From contig DAIEML010000131.1 in assembly GCA_027349615.1 (NCBI GenBank), positions 1-6,648 on the forward strand: a stretch of DNA of 6,648 nucleotides, in the 5' to 3' direction. The notes under the pieces were generated by a model. The model worked only from the letters and a program-made list of their open reading frames with translations. It searched no databases and had not been told where the DNA came from. The position numbers and the translations under genes are program-made. Within the stretch, counting starts at the first letter, position 1; each line of letters starts with the position of its first letter. Of the stretch, positions 1 to 6,010 are shown piece by piece. Source of the stretch: Ignavibacteriales bacterium. Lineage in GTDB: Bacteria; Bacteroidota; Ignavibacteria; Ignavibacteriales; Ignavibacteriaceae.

Positions 1-76
1 CGACCGCAACGGTGCGGCAGCTGCTTCGGCCTCCGCCTGGACCAACGTGGCCACGGCTACTCGCGGCAATCTGGTG
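1..76. other. GC-rich foreign segment, probable chimeric contig end
   Basis: Bases 1-90 are about 72% GC by hand count, against about one third for the rest of the window. Read as a continuation of accA, the sequence gives [19 protein letters not shown] in place of the conserved alpha-subunit sequence after EERG. The codons GCC GAG GAG CGC GGC at about 91-77 are already untypical of this gene, so the true junction may lie anywhere from about 77 to 91, possibly in a short stretch shared by both sources. Plus-strand frame 2 and one other minus-strand frame are also open and alanine-rich, so this may be coding DNA from a high-GC organism, but I recognise no protein. An assembly or library chimera is the simplest reading. 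A real insertion or recombination is possible but less likely. Confidence 0.7.
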
Positions 77-589
77 GCCGCGCTCCTCGGCTTCAAGTCC
101 TGGATAAGCACCGGGAGTGTCTATCATTGTTATCACAGGTTTATTAAATTTCTCCGCAAGTTTCATTAATCGAAGAGCTTTTCTATAACCTTCCGGATTC
201 GGCATCCCAAAATTCCGGTACAAATTTGTTTTTGTATCTCTTCCTTTTTGATGGCCGATTATCATAATTTTTAAATCATCAAGTTGCGCAAATCCGCCGA
301 CAATTGCTTTATCATCTTTATAACCTCTATCGCCGTGAAGTTCGATGAAATTATTTGTCATCGCATAAATATAATCCAGTGTGTATGGTCTATCAGGATG
401 ACGCGCTAGCTGAACTCTTTGCCAGCGGGTTAGATCTTTATAAACTCCTTCTTTAAGTTCTCTAACCTTTTCTTCTATCTTGATGATTTCACCTTCAATA
501 TTCATTTTATCTGAAAGCCGTTTCATTTCTTCCAGCTTTGCTTCAAGTTCTACAATTGGTTTTTCAAAATCTAAAACTGTCTTTGCCAT
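1..589 (-). CDS. accA: acetyl-CoA carboxylase carboxyltransferase subunit alpha, 5' part only
   Basis: AccA pairs with AccD to move the carboxyl group from carboxybiotin to acetyl-CoA, giving malonyl-CoA for fatty acid synthesis in the cytoplasm. I translated this gene from the ATG at 589-587. The N-terminus is [16 protein letters not shown], followed by family landmarks: [19 protein letters not shown] (about residues 81-99), [10 protein letters not shown] (111-120), [17 protein letters not shown] (126-142) and [15 protein letters not shown] (157-171). The family is usually a little over 300 residues, so only about the first half is present. The glycine-rich GEG-SGGA segment expected next is missing: homology ends at residue 171 (base 77), although the frame stays open to the window edge. 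Residues 172-196 read as an arginine/glycine/serine-rich string unlike AccA, and the DNA there is very GC-rich, so I treat 1-76 as not part of this gene. The start lies 7 bases after the stop of the glycosyltransferase fusion, which suggests co-transcription. Identity is very secure for 77-589. Confidence 0.93.
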   Translation of the reverse strand, partial: MAKTVLDFEKPIVELEAKLEEMKRLSDKMNIEGEIIKIEEKVRELKEGVYKDLTRWQRVQLARHPDRPYTLDYIYAMTNNFIELHGDRGYKDDKAIVGGFAQLDDLKIMIIGHQKGRDTKTNLYRNFGMPNPEGYRKALRLMKLAEKFNKPVITMIDTPGAYPGLEAEERGHQIAASSRGHVGPGGGRSSCRTVAV

Positions 590-596
590 ATTTTTA

Positions 597-2585
597 TTAA
601 GCCCGATTTCCCCACATTTTGTTTAATGTTTTTCCTAATATTTCTAAATCAAGCCAGATATTTTGATTTTTTGCGTACATAATATTCAGCTTATCATTAT
701 CTACGGAATCTTTATTTTCAATGTACCAAAAACCAGTCAGTCCTTGTTTTCCTAAATAAAGATTTTTATTACTTGGGCTCTGCGGCCCAACAAAACTCAT
801 TTTTCTGATAATTATTTGTGGAACCTTTAAAATAAATTTTCTAAATTCAGTTTGTTTCTTAGTCACCTTCACGATCAAATATATGAAAGGAAAGATAAAA
901 ATCAAAACAATAGATGCCAGCACAAAATCAAAACCTGATTTAAAAACCTTCATCATCGGCTGAGAAATATTGTAGTTTATTTCTATCAGCGGCATATCAT
1001 CTAAAATAGAGACTGAAGTTTTGCCGACTAAAAAATCTAGATTGTTTCCTACAAGTTTAAATTCAACATTATCATTTTGGCAGGAAGAAACAATTGCCAT
1101 CATTTGATTGTATGTTAGTTCTTCTGATGAAAAAATTACTTCGTGAATTTTTCTTTCGCTAATTACTTTTCGAATGTTATCGATTGTTCCAATTATTTCA
1201 AACCCATTTAATACTTTGCCAACGTCTTTATTTGATTGAGCAATCAAGCCTGAAATTGAATGTAAATCTGTCTGCTTAGATTTTAATTTTTCTGCAAGGC
1301 TAACAGCATGCGAATTATTGCCGACAATTATGGTTCGCTTATTTGTTAATTCATCTTTATTCAAACCGACTTTGAAGAAAATTTTTAGTAGAATTCTCCA
1401 AAGGCTAAGAGAAAATATCAAAATAAAATATGTAATTAAAACTGTAGCCCTGCTGTAAGCATACTGCTTGAAGAAAAAAGTAGAAGCAGAAAGAAGAATA
1501 AAGCTGATAAATATTGCCACGAAATTTTTTAATACTGACAGCGAATCTTTTTTATAAACTCCCGAAAGAGAAGCTACAAACAGATGAAGCAGGGCTGGAA
1601 TAGTAAAAATTATTGGGTAACTGTAAAGCGGGAATCCATGCCACCCGCTTATTTTAACATAAATTTTATTTGCGAAAAAAAGCGTTAAGTTGAAAATGAA
1701 AAAATCTAAAATTGTGGAAAGTAAAATTAATTTTCGTCTGCCTAACCAAGCAAAAAATTTTCTAAATGAAATTGCTGAATGAAGAATAATTTCTACCAAG
1801 AAAGAACTTGATAAATGTTTCTTAACAAAAAGATTCATCGCATCGTAAAAAATTTTTGTTTCATCAAGACTACTTCGCTTTGTGCTTTCTCCCTTATAAT
1901 GAATTATTTGAGTTGAATGAACAAAAAATACTTTGTATCCGGCTTTTTGAATTCTGTAGCACAAATCTAAATCTTCGCCGTACATAAAAAAGTCTTCATC
2001 AAAACCGCCGACTTTTTCGTAAACTTCTTTCCGCATCATCATAAACGAACCCGATATTGCATCAACTTCATAAGTCTGGTTTTCATCAAGATAAGTGAGA
2101 TTATAACGAGCAAAAATTTTACTTTTGGGAAAGATTGAACTTAATCCGGTCACTTTGCAAAATGAAGTCCACGGCCCTGGGAAGCTCCTTCTACATGCAA
2201 GTTGAAGTGTGCCGTCCGGATTCAAGATTTTACAGCCGGCAATTCCTGCATCGGTTGTTGATTCAAAAAAATTAATCATCTTTTGAAGTGTATCTTCTCT
2301 TAACAATGTGTCGGGATTTAATAGTAGAATATATTTCCCTTTTGCCGTTGATAATCCTTGGTTATTTGCTTTTCCAAATCCAGCGTTTATAGAATTAACT
2401 ATTAATTTAATTTCTTGTTTCGGAAAGAATTTCTCTTTTATGAATTCGACACTTCCATCATCAGAAGCATTATCAACAATAATTATTTCGTAGGAAATTC
2501 CCTGAGCAGATTTGAAAATTGAATGCAGAAGATTCTGAAGGAATTCCTTAACATTATAATTAACTATGATGATTGATAAATCCAT
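597..2585 (-). CDS. GT2 glycosyltransferase fused to a degenerate polyprenyl glycosylphosphotransferase
   Basis: This is a two-part membrane protein; residue numbers count from the TTG at 2597. Residues 5-240 form a GT2 domain of the rhamnosyltransferase-like type, with SIIIVNYN (8-15), [10 protein letters not shown] (40-49), the metal-binding-type motif LLNPDT (92-97) and [12 protein letters not shown] (204-215). Residues 285-666 copy the layout of a large PGT: four predicted membrane helices (about 290-310, 324-346, 353-376, 384-409), a Rossmann-like domain opening with TIIVGNN (422-428), a membrane hairpin (552-578), and a shortened C-terminus with MSFVGPQ (600-606), QGLTGFW (618-624) and a tail beginning YAKNQN (641). 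About 55 residues are missing between hairpin and MSFVGP, including the catalytic Asp-Glu. The PGT half should therefore be inactive, while the GT2 half looks intact and probably adds a sugar, perhaps rhamnose-like, to a lipid-linked glycan. A TTG at 2597 directly follows the previous stop, but I prefer the ATG at 2585, which gives [11 protein letters not shown], the usual GT2 beginning. It is 662 residues from that ATG. Confidence 0.88.
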   Translation of the reverse strand: MDLSIIIVNYNVKEFLQNLLHSIFKSAQGISYEIIIVDNASDDGSVEFIKEKFFPKQEIKLIVNSINAGFGKANNQGLSTAKGKYILLLNPDTLLREDTLQKMINFFESTTDAGIAGCKILNPDGTLQLACRRSFPGPWTSFCKVTGLSSIFPKSKIFARYNLTYLDENQTYEVDAISGSFMMMRKEVYEKVGGFDEDFFMYGEDLDLCYRIQKAGYKVFFVHSTQIIHYKGESTKRSSLDETKIFYDAMNLFVKKHLSSSFLVEIILHSAISFRKFFAWLGRRKLILLSTILDFFIFNLTLFFANKIYVKISGWHGFPLYSYPIIFTIPALLHLFVASLSGVYKKDSLSVLKNFVAIFISFILLSASTFFFKQYAYSRATVLITYFILIFSLSLWRILLKIFFKVGLNKDELTNKRTIIVGNNSHAVSLAEKLKSKQTDLHSISGLIAQSNKDVGKVLNGFEIIGTIDNIRKVISERKIHEVIFSSEELTYNQMMAIVSSCQNDNVEFKLVGNNLDFLVGKTSVSILDDMPLIEINYNISQPMMKVFKSGFDFVLASIVLIFIFPFIYLIVKVTKKQTEFRKFILKVPQIIIRKMSFVGPQSPSNKNLYLGKQGLTGFWYIENKDSVDNDKLNIMYAKNQNIWLDLEILGKTLNKMWGNRA

Positions 2586-2597
2586 ATCATCATCCAA

Positions 2598-3320
2598 TTA
2601 TTGAAGTCCAAAGATACTTCTGATTCTCAATTTCCAAACCATAACAACAGCTTCACGGACAATTTTTTTTGACATCTTTGAATGCCCCATCGTGCGGTCT
2701 ACAAAAACTATAGGAATCTCACCAATTTTAAAGCCTTTTCTCCAAGCTTTAAAAGTCATTTCAATCTGAAAAGCATAACCATTCGATTTCACTTTATCAA
2801 AATTAATTGATTCAAGAACTTTTCTTTTAAAACATTTAAATCCTCCGGTTGCATCGCGTATTGGTAATCCGGTTACAAACCTTGTGTAATAATTTGCAAA
2901 ATAACTTAGCAATAGCCTGCGCATCGGCCAGTTAACTACATTTACTCCTTTTACATATCGGCTTCCTAAAACAAGATCATATTCATTCATAGCATTCAAA
3001 AAATTTTTTATTTCTTTCGGATCGTGAGAAAAATCTGCATCCATTTCAAATATAAAATCGTAATCATTTTTAAGCGCATATTTGAAGCCTTCGGTGTAGG
3101 CTGTACCTAAACCCATTTTTTTTTCTCTCCGAAGAAGCTTAACTCTGACGTTAGTTTTAGAAATTTCTTCGACAAAATTTCCAGTTCCATCCGGAGAATT
3201 ATCATCAACAATTAATATATCCAGATTTTTTTCGTATCTATCTAAAAGATCTGGAATCATCCGCTGGATGTTCTCCATCTCATTGTATGTTGGTATGATG
3301 ATTAAAGATTTTTCTGCCAT
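2598..3320 (-). CDS. polyprenol-phosphate-mannose synthase-like GT2 (DPM1/Ppm1 type)
   Basis: This 240-residue GT2 enzyme resembles bacterial polyprenol monophosphomannose synthases and eukaryotic DPM1, which move mannose from GDP-mannose to a polyprenyl phosphate at the inner membrane face. Visible motifs are IIIPTYNEMENI (7-18), VDDNSPDGT (38-46), KKMGLGTAY (67-75), the metal-binding motif DADFSHDP (94-101), GSRYVKG (119-125), DATGGFKCF (156-164), GYAFQIEM (181-188) and RTMGHSKMS (209-217). The whole pattern is intact and the length fits the short class with only the catalytic domain; I see no C-terminal membrane segments, unlike the longer versions fused to a membrane domain. The ATG at 3320-3318 follows an A-rich tract (CAAAAAAAAT) with no Shine-Dalgarno motif. 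The stop abuts the next gene. The sugar could also be glucose or another hexose: membership of the family is secure, donor specificity is not. Its product would feed a membrane glycosyltransferase that uses lipid-phosphate sugars, none of which is in the window. Confidence 0.88.
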   Translation of the reverse strand: MAEKSLIIIPTYNEMENIQRMIPDLLDRYEKNLDILIVDDNSPDGTGNFVEEISKTNVRVKLLRREKKMGLGTAYTEGFKYALKNDYDFIFEMDADFSHDPKEIKNFLNAMNEYDLVLGSRYVKGVNVVNWPMRRLLLSYFANYYTRFVTGLPIRDATGGFKCFKRKVLESINFDKVKSNGYAFQIEMTFKAWRKGFKIGEIPIVFVDRTMGHSKMSKKIVREAVVMVWKLRIRSIFGLQ

Positions 3321-3412
3321 ATTTTTTTTGTAAATGGTTATTAAATCTCAATTATATTATTACTAAAAACCTTCTTTTAAACTTCTAATTTTGAATTTTA
3401 CAATTTTAATTA
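3321..3412 (-). promoter_or_regulatory. AT-rich intergenic gap with possible promoter
   Basis: This is the only gap of note between genes. It lies between the PGT stop and the DPM1-like start and is strongly AT-rich. On the minus strand a perfect TATAAT sits at 3356-3351, about 30 bases before the ATG, a fitting place for a -10 box. The hexamer 17 bases further upstream (3379-3374, TAAAAG) is a poor -35, and such AT-rich DNA easily yields TATAAT by chance. I see no hairpin plus T-run, so there is no sign of an intrinsic terminator here; the PGT transcript may simply read through. A secondary promoter for the last three genes, ending with accA, is plausible but weakly supported. Confidence 0.25.
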
Positions 3413-4816
3413 TTACTCGTAATGACCCTTACCAAGCAGCACAATAAAAACAGTTCTAAATAAAATTTTGAAATCCATCCTAAGCGACATATTTTCGATA
3501 TAAAAAAGATCGTACCTCAATTTTATTTTTACATCTTCAACCGTTTCATCATATTTATGTTTTACTTGCGCCCAACCGGTAATTCCTGGGCGAACTTTCA
3601 ATCTTCTTTTATAATAAGGAATTTCTTTTGAAAGCATTTCCACAAAATATGGTCGCTCCGGACGAGGCCCAACAATGCTCATTTCACCCTTAAGTACATT
3701 TATCATCTGAGGAATTTCATCAATTCTAACTTTTCTTATTAGCTTTCCAATCTTTGTAATTCTAGGATCATCTTTCTGTGACCAAACCGGACCGGTTAAT
3801 TTCTCTGCATCTTTTTTCATCGAACGAAATTTTATCATCTTAAATATTTTACCATTTATTCCGCATCGATCCTGCATAAAAAATATTTTGCCTTCACTAT
3901 CAATTTTTATCAGAACTGAAGTTATTAAAGTTATTGGTAAAGTTATAAATAAAATTGTAAGAGAGACAAAAATATCAAGCAGCCGTTTTAATTTTTTTTC
4001 CCATTCAGGCATCAACTGCGGCATAATATCGATTAATGGAATGCCGTAAATTTGACTCGTTCTTGCCTGTCCGCTTAGTATTTCATAAAGATCAGGAACG
4101 ATTTTTAAGCCGACATTTTTAGTTTCGCACTTTGCAATTATTTTTACCAACTCATCGCGGTCTTCTTTTTCTAAAGCAATAATTATCTCTTTTGCATTTT
4201 GAACATCGATTGCTTCTTGCAGATCATCAATTGTTCCAATACTTTTTATACCGGAGTATTCAATAGTTTCATTTGAATTGTTCATGTTAATAAATCCTAT
4301 AACATCCAATCCCAGAGCACGGTGATGTTTTAATTGATTAAATACTTCTTTTGCTTTTTCATTAAATCCGATTATAAGAGCATTTTTTCGGCCAAAACCT
4401 TTTATCAATAAATTTCGCTGAACACTTCTCACTAAAATTCTACCGGTTCCAACCAGGAACAAAAACAATCCCCAGTAAATAAAAATTAAAATTCTTGTAG
4501 TTGAACCAACACCATGGATAAAATCATCAATAAATATGAGAAAGAATAAAATAAATATTCCAACAAATGAAGCTTTGAATAAGGTAGAAAGCTCATCAAA
4601 TCGAGATAATGCAAACCATGTTCTATACATTCCGACAAAAGTAAATATCACCAGCCAATAAAAATAAATTACAAACATTGGTAAATAAAACTCAGGCATA
4701 GAAAGAAGTTCAAACCAGCCGGAATTTACCCGCAGCTGATAATAGATTAACCATGCAAAATTGATTGTTAGAAAATCAATAACAAGAATTAATATTTTTT
4801 CAAATTTATTATTCAT
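3413..4816 (-). CDS. polyprenyl-phosphate glycosylphosphotransferase (large WbaP/WcaJ-type PGT)
   Basis: This is the priming enzyme of exopolysaccharide, capsule or O-antigen synthesis: it moves a sugar 1-phosphate from a nucleotide sugar to undecaprenyl phosphate at the inner membrane. At 467 residues it has the usual length and order: four N-terminal membrane helices (about 7-26, 45-64, 82-98, 106-124), a Rossmann-like CoA-binding-type domain opening with ALIIGFN (146-152), a membrane hairpin (about 276-303), then the catalytic domain. Catalytic landmarks are all present: FKMIKFRSMKKDAE (325-338), DDPRITKIGKLIRK (349-362), the Asp366-Glu367 pair in RIDEIPQ, GEMSIVGPRPERPY (377-390) and RPGITGWAQVK (409-419). 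The first sugar cannot be read from sequence; WbaP members use galactose and WcaJ members glucose. The ATG overlaps the stop of the upstream glycosyltransferase as TAATG, so translation of the two is probably coupled. Family call is very secure. Confidence 0.95.
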   Translation of the reverse strand: MNNKFEKILILVIDFLTINFAWLIYYQLRVNSGWFELLSMPEFYLPMFVIYFYWLVIFTFVGMYRTWFALSRFDELSTLFKASFVGIFILFFLIFIDDFIHGVGSTTRILIFIYWGLFLFLVGTGRILVRSVQRNLLIKGFGRKNALIIGFNEKAKEVFNQLKHHRALGLDVIGFINMNNSNETIEYSGIKSIGTIDDLQEAIDVQNAKEIIIALEKEDRDELVKIIAKCETKNVGLKIVPDLYEILSGQARTSQIYGIPLIDIMPQLMPEWEKKLKRLLDIFVSLTILFITLPITLITSVLIKIDSEGKIFFMQDRCGINGKIFKMIKFRSMKKDAEKLTGPVWSQKDDPRITKIGKLIRKVRIDEIPQMINVLKGEMSIVGPRPERPYFVEMLSKEIPYYKRRLKVRPGITGWAQVKHKYDETVEDVKIKLRYDLFYIENMSLRMDFKILFRTVFIVLLGKGHYE

Positions 4817-4818
4817 TA
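4814..4818 (-). other. TAATG stop/start overlap
   Basis: The TAA stop of the upstream GT2 gene (4818-4816) and the ATG of the PGT gene (4816-4814) share one A. Such overlaps usually mark genes on one mRNA whose translation is coupled by reinitiation, so the glycosyltransferase and the priming PGT are likely made together. The overlap also fixes the PGT start, since the protein begins correctly just before its first membrane helix. Confidence 0.85.
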
Positions 4819-5985
4819 TTCTCTAGGTGTAGACTGCCAATATGCTTCATGTTTATTTCTAATAAACTTTATTAATCCGATGACTAATGCAACATTAGTC
4901 ATTACAAAATAAAAAGGAATTGTAAACACTTTATTTTTAATCTTAGTATAATTAAGAACAAATCCAGAAAAAGATAAAAAATAAAAAATGACTTGTGAAT
5001 AGAACAAAAATTCAAAAAATTTTGCTTTATTATATAATGCAAAATTTGAAATGAGAATGATTATAAATAGTATTGGAGATAACCATCTAAAAATTTTGTG
5101 TGACCAGATAGTAAAAGGAATTAAAATATTTTTATTGAAAAAAAGCTCCTTAGTATATACAATAGTTTGAAAGTTAGTAGAAGCAAATCTTACCTTTCTT
5201 CTAAATTCATGTAAAAGTTCATGAGCAACTTCTTCAGATGCAATTGCATTAAATTCATAAATAAATTTATAGTTTTGTTTTAAAATTGAAAGAGTTATAA
5301 ATAGATCATCAGTAACAGCTTTTTCAATTGGAATATTTTCAAATAAACATTTACGCACTGAATATATTCCTCCATTAGCACCTATTAAAATTCCACATCT
5401 GCCTTCATTTAATTTAATTTTAGTTTCATAATTCCAATATTTTTTTTCTTCGATACTTTTATTAAAATTCTTTTCCGGTTCAGTTAAGATTAATCTTCCA
5501 CTAACGCCTCCGATTTTTGGATTATTAAAGTGCGGCAGTATATATTTAAGTATATCTCGATCAAAATTAGTATTTGCGTCCGTAAAAAGAAGAATTTCAT
5601 TTTTTGATTCTTTAACTAAATCATTTAATACTGAGGCTTTCCCTCGTCGTTTATTAAATTTAAAAACTGTTAACCAAGGGTATTTTCCTTTTAGAGAGTC
5701 TAAAATTTCGTTTGTTTTATCGTTAGAACAATCAGAACCAACAAGTACTTCAATATTTCTAAAATCATAATTCAGTTTAGCAATATTCTCAATTCGCTGT
5801 TTCAAAACCTTTTCTTCATTATATGCGGAAATAATTATTGAAACTGAAAATAATTGGTTAGTGATTCTTTGTTCATCGCTGGCGTAAAATTTGGAAATAA
5901 TTTTAATTATTAAAGGATATATTAGATAAGTATAAATTAGAATAATAAATGATCCAAATAAAAAAAATTCAATCAATAGGTACAT
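4816..5985 (-). CDS. membrane GT2 glycosyltransferase, cellulose-synthase-like fold
   Basis: This 389-residue integral membrane glycosyltransferase likely extends a lipid-linked or nascent polysaccharide at the cytoplasmic face. A first membrane helix (about 3-30) precedes the GT-A domain, with SIIISAYNEEKVL (49-61), GSDCSNDKT (83-91), KRRGKASVLN (112-121), the metal-binding motif FTDANT (134-139), GANGGIYSVRK (202-212), TDD (225-227, the place of the usual ED/catalytic aspartate) and FRRKVRF (261-267), which stands where processive enzymes carry Q-x-x-R-W. Three membrane helices follow (about 300-318, 325-345, 353-375). The layout matches the CESA-like/hyaluronan-synthase-like branch, but the R-x-x-R-F variant gives no firm sign of processivity and the sugar is unknown. 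The ATG at 5985-5983 comes 25 bases after the upstream stop; there is no clear Shine-Dalgarno site. Base composition (sampled lines 18-23% GC) is lower than in the PGT and later genes. Confidence 0.87.
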   Translation of the reverse strand: MYLLIEFFLFGSFIILIYTYLIYPLIIKIISKFYASDEQRITNQLFSVSIIISAYNEEKVLKQRIENIAKLNYDFRNIEVLVGSDCSNDKTNEILDSLKGKYPWLTVFKFNKRRGKASVLNDLVKESKNEILLFTDANTNFDRDILKYILPHFNNPKIGGVSGRLILTEPEKNFNKSIEEKKYWNYETKIKLNEGRCGILIGANGGIYSVRKCLFENIPIEKAVTDDLFITLSILKQNYKFIYEFNAIASEEVAHELLHEFRRKVRFASTNFQTIVYTKELFFNKNILIPFTIWSHKIFRWLSPILFIIILISNFALYNKAKFFEFLFYSQVIFYFLSFSGFVLNYTKIKNKVFTIPFYFVMTNVALVIGLIKFIRNKHEAYWQSTPRE

Positions 5986-6010
5986 TTCTGCGCGGTTTAT
6001 TTGTTTTATT

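Noticed and set aside
1..90. Plus-strand frame 2 (starts [15 protein letters not shown]) as a real gene fragment
   Set aside because: It is open and GC-rich in third positions, but so is another minus-strand frame over the same bases, it is only about 30 codons long, and I recognise no family.
2308..2493. 61-codon plus-strand open frame
   Set aside because: It lies wholly inside the GT2 domain of the fusion gene on the opposite strand, covering conserved motifs such as NPD and VDNASDDGS; its translation matches nothing I know.
3321..3412. Intrinsic terminator after the PGT gene
   Set aside because: The gap is AT-rich with short T runs, but I find no GC-containing stem next to a T run on the minus strand.
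4816..5985. Cellulose or hyaluronan synthase as a specific call
   Set aside because: The fold fits, but Q-x-x-R-W is replaced by R-x-x-R-F, no PilZ domain is present and no partner bcs genes are nearby, so only a general GT2 call is justified.
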